Of a DNA stretch of 64,000 nucleotides, positions 23,911 through 34,007 are shown piece after piece (the first letter of the stretch is position 1; each line of letters begins with the position of its first letter). The notes beneath the pieces are model-generated. The model searched no databases. It saw nothing but the letters and a program-made list of their open reading frames with translations, and had not been told where the DNA came from. The stretch is taken from assembly GCA_016712985.1 (NCBI GenBank), contig JADJQA010000040.1, forward strand, positions 1 through 64,000, written 5' to 3'. The position numbers and the translations under genes were made by a program. This DNA comes from Sulfuritalea sp. (GTDB lineage: Bacteria > Pseudomonadota > Gammaproteobacteria > Burkholderiales > Rhodocyclaceae).

Positions 23911-25742
23911 AACGCCGCCACCCGATGCCGTTTGGAGCCGAGCCCATCGAGGGCGGCGGCGTCAGCTTTCGCCTTTGGGCGCCGGGGGTCGAAGCGGTGG
24001 CTTTGCGACTCGACGAGGCGCGCGAGCTGCCGATGATGACGCCGGGTGCGGGCTGGTTCGAACCTGACGGTGCCGACGGCCCGCGCCGGCAGCCGGTACC
24101 AGTTCCGGCTGCCCGACGGACTGCTGGTGCCCGATCCGGTCTCGCGCTTCAATCCGGACGATGTGCATGGTCCGTCCGAAGTCATCGACCCGACCGCTTT
24201 CGATTGGCCCGAAGACGAATGGCGCGGCCGGCCCTGGGAGGAGGCGGTGATCTACGAGCTGCACGTCGGCAGTTTCACGCGCGCCGGCAACTTCGCGGCG
24301 TCATCGAACGGCTCGACTATCTGGCCTATCTCGGCGTGACGGCCCTCGAATTGATGCCGATCGCCGATTTCCCCGGCCGGCACAACTGGGGATACGACGG
24401 CGTGCTGCCGTTCGCTCCCGACGCCGCCTATGGCCGTCCGGAAGGTTTCAAGCGCCTGGTGGCGGCGGCTCATGCCCGCGGGTTGATGGTGCTGCTCGAC
24501 GTGGTGTACAACCATTTCGGCCCCGAAGGCAACTACCTGCATGCCTATGCCCCCAGCTTTTTCAACCCGCGCCACGAAACGCCCTGGGGTGCGGCGATCA
24601 ACTTCAACGGCGAAGGCTGCCGCACGGTGCGCGACTTCTTCATCCACAACGCTCTGTATTGGCTGGAGGAATACCACCTCGACGGCCTGCGCCTCGATGC
24701 GATTCATGCCATTTGCGATGACGGTTCGCCGCACATCGTCGCCGAACTCGGCGCCGCCGTGCTCGAAGGGCCGGGCCGCGAGCGCGAGATACATCTCATC
24801 CTGGAAAACGACCGCAACCAGTCCCGCTTCCTGGCGCGTGACGAAAGTCCGCGCTGGCGCTACGCCACCGCGCAGTGGAACGACGACATCCACCATGTCT
24901 TCCACGTGCTCGCCACCGGCGAATCCGACGGCTATTACCGCGACTACGCCGTGGAGCCGATCCGCCTGCTCGGCCGCTGCCTCGCCGAAGGCTTTGCCTT
25001 TCAGGGTCACGCGTCCGCCTTTCGCGACGGTGAAGCACGCGGCGAACCGAGCGCTCATCTGCCGCCTGCCGCGTTCGTCAATTTCTTGCAGACCCACGAC
25101 CAGATTGGCAATCGCGCCTTTGGCGAGCGTCTATGTCATCTGGCGCATCCCGTTGCGCTCGAGGCATTGACCGCGGTGCTGCTGCTTGCCCCGCCGCCGC
25201 CGATGCTGTTCATGGGCGAGGAATTTGCCGCGGCGCAGCCCTTCCTGTTCTTTTGCGATTTCGGCCCGGAACTGGCCCGCGCAGTCACGGAAGGGCGGCG
25301 CCGCGAATTCGAGCGCTTCGAGCGCTTCGCGGATCCCGCGCAACGCGCGCGCATTCCCGATCCCAACGCCGCGGCAACATTCGCCGCCTGCGTGCTCGAA
25401 TGGGGCGCCATCGAGCATCCGCCGCACCACGCGGTGCTGGAACACCACAGCCGCCTGCTGGCCTTGCGCCGCCAGTGGATCGTTCCGCGTCTGGCCGGCA
25501 TGGACAACGGCGCGCCGCAACTCGATCTCCTGTCGGCACGCGCTCTGGCCCTGAGTTGGCGACTGGGTGACGGCAGTCGGCTAGCGCTGGTGGCCAATCT
25601 TGGCGAAGACGCCATCGAGACGGTCCCCGCGACCGGAACCCTGATCTTCGCCACCGCCAACCTCGACGCCGCCGCGCTCGCCGCAGGGCGAATGGCCCCT
25701 TGGTCCGCGGCCTGGCATCTGCGACCGGAAGGCCAGCCATGA
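23907..25742 (+). CDS. treZ: Malto-oligosyltrehalose trehalohydrolase TreZ, two frame shifts
   Basis: About 611 codons, typical for TreZ. The beta-sandwich start (VSFRLWAPGVEAVALRL) leads into a GH13 barrel: HNWGYDGVLPFAPDAAYGRP, LLDVVYNHFGPEGNYLH, LDGLRLDAIHAI, IHLILENDRNQSRFL and NFLQTHDQIGNRAFGERL. TreZ releases trehalose from maltooligosyl-trehalose made by TreY. Between ~24075 and ~24295 the homologous frame is a different one (YQFRLPDGLLVPDPVSRFNP, EEAVIYELHVGSFT). The second shift is a lost c. The two shifts compensate. The stop overlaps the malQ-treY start. Confidence 0.9.
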   Translation: MKRRHPMPFGAEPIEGGGVSFRLWAPGVEAVALRLDEARELPMMTPGAGWFEPDGADGPRRQPVPVPAARRTAGARSGLALQSGRCAWSVRSHRPDRFRLARRRMARPALGGGGDLRAARRQFHARRQLRGVIERLDYLAYLGVTALELMPIADFPGRHNWGYDGVLPFAPDAAYGRPEGFKRLVAAAHARGLMVLLDVVYNHFGPEGNYLHAYAPSFFNPRHETPWGAAINFNGEGCRTVRDFFIHNALYWLEEYHLDGLRLDAIHAICDDGSPHIVAELGAAVLEGPGREREIHLILENDRNQSRFLARDESPRWRYATAQWNDDIHHVFHVLATGESDGYYRDYAVEPIRLLGRCLAEGFAFQGHASAFRDGEARGEPSAHLPPAAFVNFLQTHDQIGNRAFGERLCHLAHPVALEALTAVLLLAPPPPMLFMGEEFAAAQPFLFFCDFGPELARAVTEGRRREFERFERFADPAQRARIPDPNAAATFAACVLEWGAIEHPPHHAVLEHHSRLLALRRQWIVPRLAGMDNGAPQLDLLSARALALSWRLGDGSRLALVANLGEDAIETVPATGTLIFATANLDAAALAAGRMAPWSAAWHLRPEGQP

Positions 25743-28700
25743 CACAATCCACCGCGCCAGGCGGGTCGCAAGCGCTGGCGGAGCTCGCCGCGCGCTGCGG
25801 CATCGCGACCGAGTACCACGACATTCTGGGCCAGCACCATGTCACCGGTGATGGCACCCGCCAGGCTCTGTTGGCGGCGATGCATCTTCCCGCCGGGGAC
25901 GATCCCGCCGCGCGGCTGCGCGAGATCGAAGCGCGCGAGTGGCAGCGCCCCTTGCCACCCGTCATGGTGTTGCGCTCCGGCGCGGCGCCCGCGGTGCCGG
26001 TCTGCCTGCCGACGGTGCGCGCGAGTCGTCAGCACCGCTGGATATTGACGCCGGAAGACGGCGCAACGGTGACGGGGGAGTTTCGCCTCGCCGATCTGCC
26101 GCCTTTGGGAGAACAAACTCTGGGCGGCGTCACCATCATGCGCGGCGAGCTGCGTCTGCCGCCGCTCGTTGGAACCGGCTACTACCGCCTGGAAGTCGAG
26201 CAGTCGGGGGACGAAGTGCAGGCGCAGGCGGCGATGACCCTGATCGTTGCGCCGCCGGTCTGCCACCAGCCCGCAGCGGTGCGCGGAGAAAACCGCGTCT
26301 GGGGGCCGACGGTGCAGCTCTACGGCCTGCGTTCGCGGCGCAACTGGGGTATCGGCGACTTCAGCGACTTGCGCGCCCTGGTGGACTTGACCGCGGATGC
26401 AGGCGGCGGCGTGGTCGGAGTCAATCCCCTGCACGCGCTTTTTCCGGACGATCCGCGACGGGTCAGCCCCTACAGCCCGTCGAGCCGCTGCTTCGCCAAT
26501 TTCCTCTACATCGACGTCGAAGCCGTGCCGGAATTCGCCGAGTGCGAAGCCGCGCGCCAACTGGTGGCCTCGGAGCGCTTCCAGGCGCGGCTGCGGCGTT
26601 TGCGCGCCGACGATCAGGTGCGCTATGTCGAGGTGGCCGCGATCAAGCGCGAAGTCCTGGCCTTGCTGCATCGCCACTTTTGCGACCACCATCTGGCCAT
26701 CGACAGCGGCCGTGCACGCGCTTTTCAGGTATTTCGCAAACAAGGCGGCGCAGCCCTCGAATGCCACGCGCGTTTCGATGCCCTGCAGGAGCATTTTCGG
26801 CGCGAGAATCCCGCGGCCTGGGGCTGGCCGGTCTGGCCCGAGGAATATCGTCAGGCCGGCGCGCCGGCAGTGGCCGCCTTTGCCGCGGAACACTCCGAAG
26901 CGGTGGAGTTCTTCGCCTGGCTGCAATGGCTGGCCGACGAGCAACTCGCCGTCGTGACCCAGCAGTCCTGGCGCCGGGGGCTGGGCATCGGCCTCTATCA
27001 GGATCTGGCGGTCGGGGTCAATCCGGGCGGCGCGGAGACCTGGACCTGGCGCGAGGCCTTCGCCGACGGCGCCTACGCCGGCGCGCCGCCCGATGACTTC
27101 AGTCCGATGGGCCAGGACTGGGGCCTGCCGCCCTACGTGCCCGATCGCCTGCGGGAGCTGGCCTACGCGCCTTTCATTGCCGTGCTGCGCGCCAACATGC
27201 GCCACGCTGGCGCGCTGCGCATCGACCACGTCATGGCTTTGGCGCGAATGTTCTGGGTGCCCGCCGGTCAGGCCCCCGCGCAGGGCGCCTATGTCGCGTA
27301 TCCCCTCGACGACCTGCTGGGGATCCTCGCCCTTGAGAGCCAGCGCCACCGTTGCCTGGTGATTGGCGAGGATCTCGGCGCGGTCCCAGAGGGTTTCCGG
27401 TCCAGCCTGGCCGCGGCCGGCGTGCTGTCCTACCGGCCGTTCCTGTTCGAGCGTGGGGCGGACGGCGGTTTCAAGCCGCCCGCCGACTATCCGCGCCAGG
27501 CCCTGGCAGCGGCGGGCACGCATGATTTGCCGACGCTGCGCGGCTTCTGGAAAGGTAGCGATCTCGACCTGCGCATCGCCCTGAAACTGTTTTCCACCGA
27601 AGAACAGCGAGGCAGGATGGTCGTGGACCGCGCCCAGGATCGCGCCCGCCTGCTGATGGCTCTGGAGCGCGAGGGCCTGCTGCCGGAGGACGCCAGCGTC
27701 CACCCGGTTTCCGTGCCCGACATCACGCCCGCCTTTGTCGTCGCGATTCACACTTTCCTGGCCCGAACGCCCGCCCAGCTTCTGGTGGTGCAACCGGAGG
27801 ACATACTCGGCGTCGCGGAGCAGGCCAATCTGCCGGGCAGCCGCGACAATCAGCATCCCAACTGGCGTCACCGCCTGCCGCTTAGCATCGAAGACTGGCG
27901 CCACGACGGTCGCTTCGCCGCGATCGGCGAGGTGATGCGCCGCGAGCGCGGCAGCGCCGTGGCGCCGCATGACGAGGAACAGTCGCCTTCGCGCGTCGCC
28001 GTCATCCCGCGCGCCACGTATCGGCTCCAGTTCAACCGCGAGTTCACCTTCGCCCAGGCGGCCGAGCTGGCGCCCTATCTTGCCGAACTGGGGGTAAGCC
28101 ACTGCTACGCTTCGCCCTACCTCAAGGCACGGCCGGGCAGCAGTCATGGCTACGACATCGTCGACCACGCCGCGCTGAATCCGGAAATCGGCACGCCGCA
28201 GGAGTACGAGGATTTCGTCGCTGCCCTGAAGGCGCACGGCCTGGGCCAGATCCTCGACGTAGTGCCCAACCACATGGGGATCATGGGCGCCGACAATGCC
28301 TGGTGGCTGGATGTGCTCGAAAACGGTCCGGCCTCGGCCTGGGGGGCTTTCTTCGATATCGATTGGGATCCGCTGAATACGGACCTTGCCGGCAAAGTGC
28401 TGCTGCCGATATTGGGCGAGCACTACGGCGTCGTGCTCAATCGCGGCGAACTGCGACTGGACTGCGACGCGGCGCGCGGCGAATTCAGCCTGTTCTACTA
28501 CCAGCACCGGCTACCGGTGGATCCGGCGACCTATCCGCGCATTCTCGGCCACCGCATCGAGCGATTGGCCACGGCTCTGGGCGAACGCGACGAGCGCTTC
28601 ATCGAGTTGCAAACCCTGATCACCGCATTTGGCCACCTCTCGGCGCGCACCGATACCACGCCGGCGCGCATGGCGGAGCGTCAGCGCGACAAGGATGGGC

Positions 28701-30880
28701 ACAAGCGCCGCCTTGCCGCGTTGATCGCGTCCTGCGCCGACGTCGCCCATCACATCGGCGAAAACCTCGCGGAGTTGAACGGCCGTCCCGGCGACCCCGG
28801 CAGTTTCGATCTGCTGCATGCGCTGATCCGGCTGCAGGGATACCGGCTTGCCTACTGGCGCGTCGCTTCCGACGAGATCAACTACCGGCGTTTCTTCGAT
28901 ATCAACGACCTCGCCGCGCTGCGCATGGAAGACCCGGCGGTATTCGACGCCACCCACCATCTGATTCTCGACCTGGTCGCCCAGGGCAAGGTCGAGGGAC
29001 TGCGCATCGACCATCCCGACGGGCTCTATGATCCAGGCTTGTATTTTCGCCGGCTGCAACAGGCTGTCGGCGGCAAGTTCCTTGCGCCGGGCCAGTCGCT
29101 GCCGCTCTACCTGGTCATCGAGAAGATTCTCGCCGACCACGAGCGCCTGCCGAGTGACTGGCCGATTCATGGCGCCACTGGTTACCGCTTTGCCAACCTG
29201 GTCAACAACCTGTTCGTCGATGGCGCCGCCGAGCGACGCATGACGCGGATCTACGCCGATTTCGCCGGCGTCGCCGACGATTTCGAGGTGCTGGCTTACG
29301 AAGCGAAGAAGCTGATCATGCGCACGGCGTTGGCGAGCGAGCTGAACGTTCTCGCCACGCGCCTCGCGCGCATCGCCGCGGCGAGCCGCGATACCTGCGA
29401 TTTCACCCTCGGCGGCCTGCGCGATGCCTTGATCGAAGTGACGGCCTGCTTCCCGGTTTATCGTAGTTATGTCGCCGACGGGCAACTGTCGGCCGACGAT
29501 CGGCGCTACATTTCGTGGGCCGTCGCCGTGGGCAAGAAGCACAGCCCGGTGGCCGATAGCGGAATTTTCGATTTCCTCCAAGGCGTGTTGACCGCCGAGA
29601 TCGCGCGCGGCCGCAGCGCCTCCTTCCGCGAAATGGTGCAGGGCTTCGCCATGAAGTTCCAGCAGTTCTCGTCGCCGGTGATGGCCAAGGGCGTCGAGGA
29701 CACCAGCTTCTATCGCTATCATCGGCTGGCCTCGCTCAACGACGTCGGTGGCGAGCCGCGTCGTTTCGGGATTTCGGTCGCCGCTTTCCACTCCGCCACG
29801 CGCACGCGCGCGGTGCGCTGGCCCCAAAACCTGCTGGCCACCTCGACCCATGACAGCAAGCGCTCGGAGGATGCGCGGGCGCGCCTCAACGTTCTTTCCG
29901 AAATCCCCGCGGCATGGAAGCTGATGCTCAAGCGCTGGAGCCGGCTGAATCGCGCCCGCAAGCGCAAGATCGATGGCATCGAGGCGCCCAGTCGCAACGA
30001 CGAATATCTGCTTTATCAGGCCCTGATCGCCACCTGGCCGTTGGCCGTGCCCGACAAGGCCGGGCTGGCCGAGTATCGCGCGCGTATCGACGGCTACATG
30101 ATCAAGGCCCTTCGCGAGGCCAAGGAGCACAGCAGTTGGGTCAATGTAAACGCCGACTATGAAGCGGCCATGAGCGCCTTCGTGCAGGCACTGCTGGCGC
30201 CCGGCGAGAAGAACCTGTTCCTCGCCGACTTCGTGCCGCTGGTGCAGCCTATCGCCCGCCACGGCCTGATCAACGCACTCGCCCAGAGCCTGGTCAAGCT
30301 CGCGTCGCCAGGCGTGCCGGACATTTACCGCGGCTGCGAGCTGTGGCAGTTCAACCTGGTCGATCCGGACAACCGGCGGCCGGTGGATTTCACGCTGCGC
30401 CGACAGGCGCTGGCCGAGGTAAGGGCGCTGGTCGACGCGCCGCCGAAACAGTGGCCGCAAAGCTTGAAACCGCTGGTCGAGAACATGGCGGACGGCCGCA
30501 TCAAGCTCTATACGCTGTGGCAAGGACTGCGTTTGCGCGGCGCCTGGCCCGAGGTGTTTCGCGACGGCGCTTACTTGCCCCTCGGGGTGCGTGGCGAACG
30601 GGCAGGGCACGTATGCGCCTTCGCCCGGCGCTGCGGGTCCCGGTCCGTAATTGCCGTGGTGCCGCGCCTGCCGGCACGCCTGCTGGGCGACCGCCACATC
30701 ATGCCGCTGGGAGAAGATGTCTGGGGCGACACGGTGGTGGAACTGCCGCGCGAACTGGTCGGCGTCTCCTGGCGCAACGTGTTCACCGGGGAAGGGCACG
30801 CCCCAGATCAGCAGTTGTCGCTGGGGCGTTTGCTGGCGTCCTTTCCAGTTGCTTTGCTGGCTTCCGCCGACAAGCCGTGA
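25739..30880 (+). CDS. malQ-treY: Fused 4-alpha-glucanotransferase (MalQ) - malto-oligosyltrehalose synthase (TreY)
   Basis: One uninterrupted frame of 1,713 residues. Residues ~1-745 are MalQ (GH77): WGPTVQLYGLRSRRNWGIGD, GVNPLHALFP, ALRIDHVMALARMF, VIGEDLGAVP and GTHDLPTLRGFW. From ~755 TreY (GH13_26) begins: PRATYRLQFNREFTFAQA, LGVSHCYASPYLKARPGSSH, HGYDIVDHA, ILDVVPNHMG, GLRIDHPDGLYDP and TSTHDSKRSEDARARL. MalQ transfers glucan segments between chains; TreY turns the reducing end of a maltodextrin into trehalose. Linking them couples chain lengthening to trehalose formation, with TreZ encoded immediately upstream. This is the longest gene of the island and has no frame damage. Confidence 0.93.
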   Translation: MTQSTAPGGSQALAELAARCGIATEYHDILGQHHVTGDGTRQALLAAMHLPAGDDPAARLREIEAREWQRPLPPVMVLRSGAAPAVPVCLPTVRASRQHRWILTPEDGATVTGEFRLADLPPLGEQTLGGVTIMRGELRLPPLVGTGYYRLEVEQSGDEVQAQAAMTLIVAPPVCHQPAAVRGENRVWGPTVQLYGLRSRRNWGIGDFSDLRALVDLTADAGGGVVGVNPLHALFPDDPRRVSPYSPSSRCFANFLYIDVEAVPEFAECEAARQLVASERFQARLRRLRADDQVRYVEVAAIKREVLALLHRHFCDHHLAIDSGRARAFQVFRKQGGAALECHARFDALQEHFRRENPAAWGWPVWPEEYRQAGAPAVAAFAAEHSEAVEFFAWLQWLADEQLAVVTQQSWRRGLGIGLYQDLAVGVNPGGAETWTWREAFADGAYAGAPPDDFSPMGQDWGLPPYVPDRLRELAYAPFIAVLRANMRHAGALRIDHVMALARMFWVPAGQAPAQGAYVAYPLDDLLGILALESQRHRCLVIGEDLGAVPEGFRSSLAAAGVLSYRPFLFERGADGGFKPPADYPRQALAAAGTHDLPTLRGFWKGSDLDLRIALKLFSTEEQRGRMVVDRAQDRARLLMALEREGLLPEDASVHPVSVPDITPAFVVAIHTFLARTPAQLLVVQPEDILGVAEQANLPGSRDNQHPNWRHRLPLSIEDWRHDGRFAAIGEVMRRERGSAVAPHDEEQSPSRVAVIPRATYRLQFNREFTFAQAAELAPYLAELGVSHCYASPYLKARPGSSHGYDIVDHAALNPEIGTPQEYEDFVAALKAHGLGQILDVVPNHMGIMGADNAWWLDVLENGPASAWGAFFDIDWDPLNTDLAGKVLLPILGEHYGVVLNRGELRLDCDAARGEFSLFYYQHRLPVDPATYPRILGHRIERLATALGERDERFIELQTLITAFGHLSARTDTTPARMAERQRDKDGHKRRLAALIASCADVAHHIGENLAELNGRPGDPGSFDLLHALIRLQGYRLAYWRVASDEINYRRFFDINDLAALRMEDPAVFDATHHLILDLVAQGKVEGLRIDHPDGLYDPGLYFRRLQQAVGGKFLAPGQSLPLYLVIEKILADHERLPSDWPIHGATGYRFANLVNNLFVDGAAERRMTRIYADFAGVADDFEVLAYEAKKLIMRTALASELNVLATRLARIAAASRDTCDFTLGGLRDALIEVTACFPVYRSYVADGQLSADDRRYISWAVAVGKKHSPVADSGIFDFLQGVLTAEIARGRSASFREMVQGFAMKFQQFSSPVMAKGVEDTSFYRYHRLASLNDVGGEPRRFGISVAAFHSATRTRAVRWPQNLLATSTHDSKRSEDARARLNVLSEIPAAWKLMLKRWSRLNRARKRKIDGIEAPSRNDEYLLYQALIATWPLAVPDKAGLAEYRARIDGYMIKALREAKEHSSWVNVNADYEAAMSAFVQALLAPGEKNLFLADFVPLVQPIARHGLINALAQSLVKLASPGVPDIYRGCELWQFNLVDPDNRRPVDFTLRRQALAEVRALVDAPPKQWPQSLKPLVENMADGRIKLYTLWQGLRLRGAWPEVFRDGAYLPLGVRGERAGHVCAFARRCGSRSVIAVVPRLPARLLGDRHIMPLGEDVWGDTVVELPRELVGVSWRNVFTGEGHAPDQQLSLGRLLASFPVALLASADKP

Positions 30881-31053
30881 ACGCGGCGAAGCAGGAGTTG
30901 GCGCGCCTCGCGCGGGCCAATGCCGCCTTCGACCGGCACCTTGGCGTATGGGTCGATGGCGCGCGCGGCGGCGCCGACGCTATGGCCTGGAAAGACCGGA
31001 ATGCTGCACTGTTTTTCCTGGTCCGCAAAGGGCTCGGCAACAAGATACCCTGA
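30877..31053 (+). CDS. Small ORF after malQ-treY, unrecognised
   Basis: A 58-codon frame starts at a GTG overlapping the TreY stop (GTGA) and reads MNAAKQELARLARANAAFDR, then HLGVWVDGARGG and on to KGLGNKIP. It is in the operon-like position between malQ-treY and clcA. No family is recognised, and it could be a remnant of a longer gene. Overlap with the upstream stop and the absence of any alternative gene here are its only support. Confidence 0.3.
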   Translation: MNAAKQELARLARANAAFDRHLGVWVDGARGGADAMAWKDRNAALFFLVRKGLGNKIP

Positions 31054-31069
31054 ATGGATTGAGACGGAA

Positions 31070-32413
31070 ATGCCCCCTGAGCAGATCAAACGCGCGATGA
31101 ATACCCCGGCCGCGAAGCGTTTCCGCCATCGGGTGATGTCGCCGCGCCTGTGGTTGCGCGGCCTGGTTTTCTGGGGCGGATCGATCTGCGTCGGGGCGAC
31201 GGCGGTAGCGTTCGCCATCGGCGCCGAGAGAGCCAACGACTATTTGCACCTGCTGCTGGAAGTCTCGCCCTACGCGCCGCTGCTGCTTGCGCCGCTGGGC
31301 CTGGCCACAGTCGCCTGGGTGACCAACCGCTACTTTGTCGGCTCGCAGGGCAGCGGCATTCCGCAGACCATCGCGGCGCTCGACAGCGAGGAAGCGCGTG
31401 GCCGGGTGCTGACCCTGCGCATCGCCTTCGGCAAGATACTGCTCACCCTGGTGGGTCTGAGCTGCGGCGCCTCGATCGGGCGCGAAGGGCCGACCGTGCA
31501 AGTGGGCGCCGCCATCATGCATTCCCTAGGCCGGCTGGTGCGCTTCTCGCGGATGCACACGGAAAAGGGCCTGATTCTTGCCGGTGGGGCGGCCGGCGTC
31601 GCCGCCGCCTTCAATACCCCGTTGGCCGGGGTCGTATTCGCCATCGAGGAGATGAGCCGCTCGATCGAGAATCGCACCAGCGGCATCATCCTGACCGGGG
31701 TGATCCTCGCCGGCATCACGGCCATGGCCATCCAGGGCGACTATCCCTACTTCGGTTACACCTCGGCCACACTGCCGCTGAACCAGGCCTGGATCGCCGT
31801 GCTGCTGTGCGGTGGCGCCTGCGGCCTGCTCGGCGGGCTGTTCGCGCGCCTGCTGATCGCCATGTCGCGCGGCCTGCCGGGGCGCGCCGGCGCACTGGCG
31901 CGCACGCGGCCGGTGGCCTTTGCCGCCACCTGCGGCTTTGCGCTCGCCTTGATCGGGTTGGCCTCCGACAGCAGCACCTACGGCACCGGTTATGCGGAAG
32001 CCCGCTCCCTGCTCGAGGGCAGCCAGCAACTGCCGATGGAATACGGCATCCTGAAGTTCCTCGCCACCCTGGTGTCCTACGCCAGCGGCATACCCGGCGG
32101 CGTCTTCGCGCCCTCGCTCGCGGTGGGCGCCGGTTTCGGTCAGAATCTGGCGCAAATCATGCCCTACGCGCCGGTGGGCGCAGTCGTCCTGCTGTCCATG
32201 GTGGGCTACTTCGCCGGGGTGGTGCAGGCGCCCATCACCGCCTTCGTCATCGTCATGGAGATGACCGACAATCACAACATGGTGCTGCCGCTGATGGCCA
32301 CGGCGCTGGTCGCCACCGCTGTCTCGCGCCTGGTCTGCCCGCGCCCGCTCTACCGCACCTTGGCCGAGCGCTTCATTCTCGCCGGCCCGCGGAGCAAAGG
32401 CACCGTGCCCTAA
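31070..32413 (+). CDS. ClC-family chloride channel/antiporter
   Basis: 447 residues with 10 or more membrane helices. The three ClC selectivity-filter signatures are present: GSQGSGIPQ, GREGPTVQ (with the gating glutamate) and GGVFAPSLAVGA. ITAFVIVMEMTDNHNMVLPL near the end is also typical. There is no C-terminal CBS domain. ClC proteins move chloride passively or exchange it for protons. With the gating Glu present either mode is possible. Start could be this ATG or the one nine codons later (MNTPAAKRF). It follows the trehalose genes and ends 4 bp into the convergent antiporter gene. Confidence 0.9.
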   Translation: MPPEQIKRAMNTPAAKRFRHRVMSPRLWLRGLVFWGGSICVGATAVAFAIGAERANDYLHLLLEVSPYAPLLLAPLGLATVAWVTNRYFVGSQGSGIPQTIAALDSEEARGRVLTLRIAFGKILLTLVGLSCGASIGREGPTVQVGAAIMHSLGRLVRFSRMHTEKGLILAGGAAGVAAAFNTPLAGVVFAIEEMSRSIENRTSGIILTGVILAGITAMAIQGDYPYFGYTSATLPLNQAWIAVLLCGGACGLLGGLFARLLIAMSRGLPGRAGALARTRPVAFAATCGFALALIGLASDSSTYGTGYAEARSLLEGSQQLPMEYGILKFLATLVSYASGIPGGVFAPSLAVGAGFGQNLAQIMPYAPVGAVVLLSMVGYFAGVVQAPITAFVIVMEMTDNHNMVLPLMATALVATAVSRLVCPRPLYRTLAERFILAGPRSKGTVP

Positions 32414-33792
32414 GCGCTGTCATCGATCGGGCACAGGAGCGGGCTCGGGTGGCAGACGCCCGGTGGCAGGGACGCCGGCAGTGGCGGATCGGGGGACGCA
32501 GGCCCGGGAGGGCGATCGACAGGCGATGAGGTCCCGTCCGGCGGAGACTCACGTGGCGGAGACTCAGGTGGCGGAGACTCAGGTGGCGGAAGCGGCATCG
32601 GTACTGCCGCTTCCGGTGGCGACTGATTGTCAAAGTGGATGCGTGCGAACAGGATCAGCGCAGAGGACGCCAGTACCACCAGTATGGCCGCGCCGTTGAG
32701 ATAGCCGGGCAGCGCAAAGGCCTCGCGGGCCGTGAGGAACAGCAATACGGTGATCAACCCGCGTGGCGCGATCCAGCCCAGGGGGCCGGCAGCGGCCGGG
32801 CCCAGTCGCATCAAGCGCAGCAAGACGTGGCGGCTGCCGAAAATGACCACCAGCGCGAGCGCCGCCACCAGCCACGCCCAGGGCGATGCGAGGTCGCCGA
32901 GGTCAGTCCAGTAGCCGAGCAGCACGAAGAAGAAGCCGCGCACGACGAAGGTCAGTTCCACCACCAGGGTCTTGAATTCGGAGAGCGTGGCGTCGTAGTC
33001 GGCGTCGACCCAGTGGCGGAAAGGCGGGAATCGGGTGACGAGCGAGGGTTTGTTGAGCAGCAGGCCGAAAAACAGCACCATGATCAGCGGCGACAGGTGC
33101 AACAGCTTGCCGGTCGCATAAAGAGCGAACAGGCCGGCGAGCAGTGGCACGAATCGGATGTGACCTTCCACACGAAGCAGCACCACCATCAGCGCCACGG
33201 CGCAAAACAGCGATAGCAGCAGGGACAGCAGACTGCCGCCGAGCAGCGCCAACAGCGCGCCAGTGATGCTGCCGTCCGAGCCAAGCAGCGAAAAGAACAC
33301 CAGCACACCGATGATGTCGGACATCGAACTCTCGTAGACCACGAATTCGCGCCCCTTCGGCGGCAGGAAAGTGCTGCTGGGAATCGCCACTGCGCTGCTG
33401 ATGACCGCGAAGGGGGTAGCCAAAAGCACGGACTGCACGTGGCTGATATCCAGCACGAGCCAGGCGATGGTGGCGAAAACCGCCGTGCAAACAACGAAGC
33501 CCGCGGCGGCCAGGAACAGGGTGGCGCCGATCAGGCGCAGGCGCTCGCGCTTGAGCTCGATGTCCAGCGCGCCTTCGAGGACGATCAGCACCAGGCCGAT
33601 GGTACCGACGATGGGCACCAGCAAGCCGGCCCAGCCGAGCTGCACGCCGAGGTAACCGAGCGTCGGTTGTGCGATGAACCCGCTCGCCACCAGAACGATG
33701 ACCGAGGGTACCCCCCAGCGCCGGCAGGCGCGTTCAATGCCGAAAACAATCAGCAGGAACAGGGAGGCACTGAGGATGGCGGGGTAGGTCAT
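32410..33792 (-). CDS. Cation:proton antiporter (CPA1/NhaP-like) with proline-rich tail
   Basis: 460 residues. The first ~390 hold 11-12 hydrophobic helices, including LLVPIVGTIGLVLIVLEGALDIELKR, STFLPPKGREFVVYESSMSDI (the conserved Asp region) and GWIAPRGLITVLLF (CPA signature). They would exchange Na+ or K+ for protons at the inner membrane. The last ~60 residues are a Pro/Ser/Glu-rich cytoplasmic tail with repeated PPPESPP-type units, encoded by tandem 15-bp repeats near 32550-32585. The gene converges with clcA and their stops overlap by 4 bp. Ion specificity cannot be read. Confidence 0.85.
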   Translation of the reverse strand: MTYPAILSASLFLLIVFGIERACRRWGVPSVIVLVASGFIAQPTLGYLGVQLGWAGLLVPIVGTIGLVLIVLEGALDIELKRERLRLIGATLFLAAAGFVVCTAVFATIAWLVLDISHVQSVLLATPFAVISSAVAIPSSTFLPPKGREFVVYESSMSDIIGVLVFFSLLGSDGSITGALLALLGGSLLSLLLSLFCAVALMVVLLRVEGHIRFVPLLAGLFALYATGKLLHLSPLIMVLFFGLLLNKPSLVTRFPPFRHWVDADYDATLSEFKTLVVELTFVVRGFFFVLLGYWTDLGDLASPWAWLVAALALVVIFGSRHVLLRLMRLGPAAAGPLGWIAPRGLITVLLFLTAREAFALPGYLNGAAILVVLASSALILFARIHFDNQSPPEAAVPMPLPPPESPPPESPPRESPPDGTSSPVDRPPGPASPDPPLPASLPPGVCHPSPLLCPIDDSA

Positions 33793-34007
33793 GACCGGGT
33801 ATTATGAATGACTGCTATGCGCAGGGCGAATCATAGTCGGGAAGGGCGGCGCAGCAGCACGTGAGGCCGGGCTGGGAAGCCTGAAAGTCGGTCCGGGCGG
33901 ACGGCGACCCGGTCGCCCCGGCGATGAAGCGAGGCGGCGCGGAAGCATCCGCCAACGGGTGCAGGTGCGGAAAAAATGATCTTTCTACGGGAACCGGGGG
34001 TCGTGAC

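Noticed and set aside
25136..28507. A 1,123-codon open frame antisense to treZ and malQ-treY
   Set aside because: It is a by-product of high GC at third codon positions; the sense strand has complete enzyme motifs, and the antisense translation shows no family and no ribosome-binding site.
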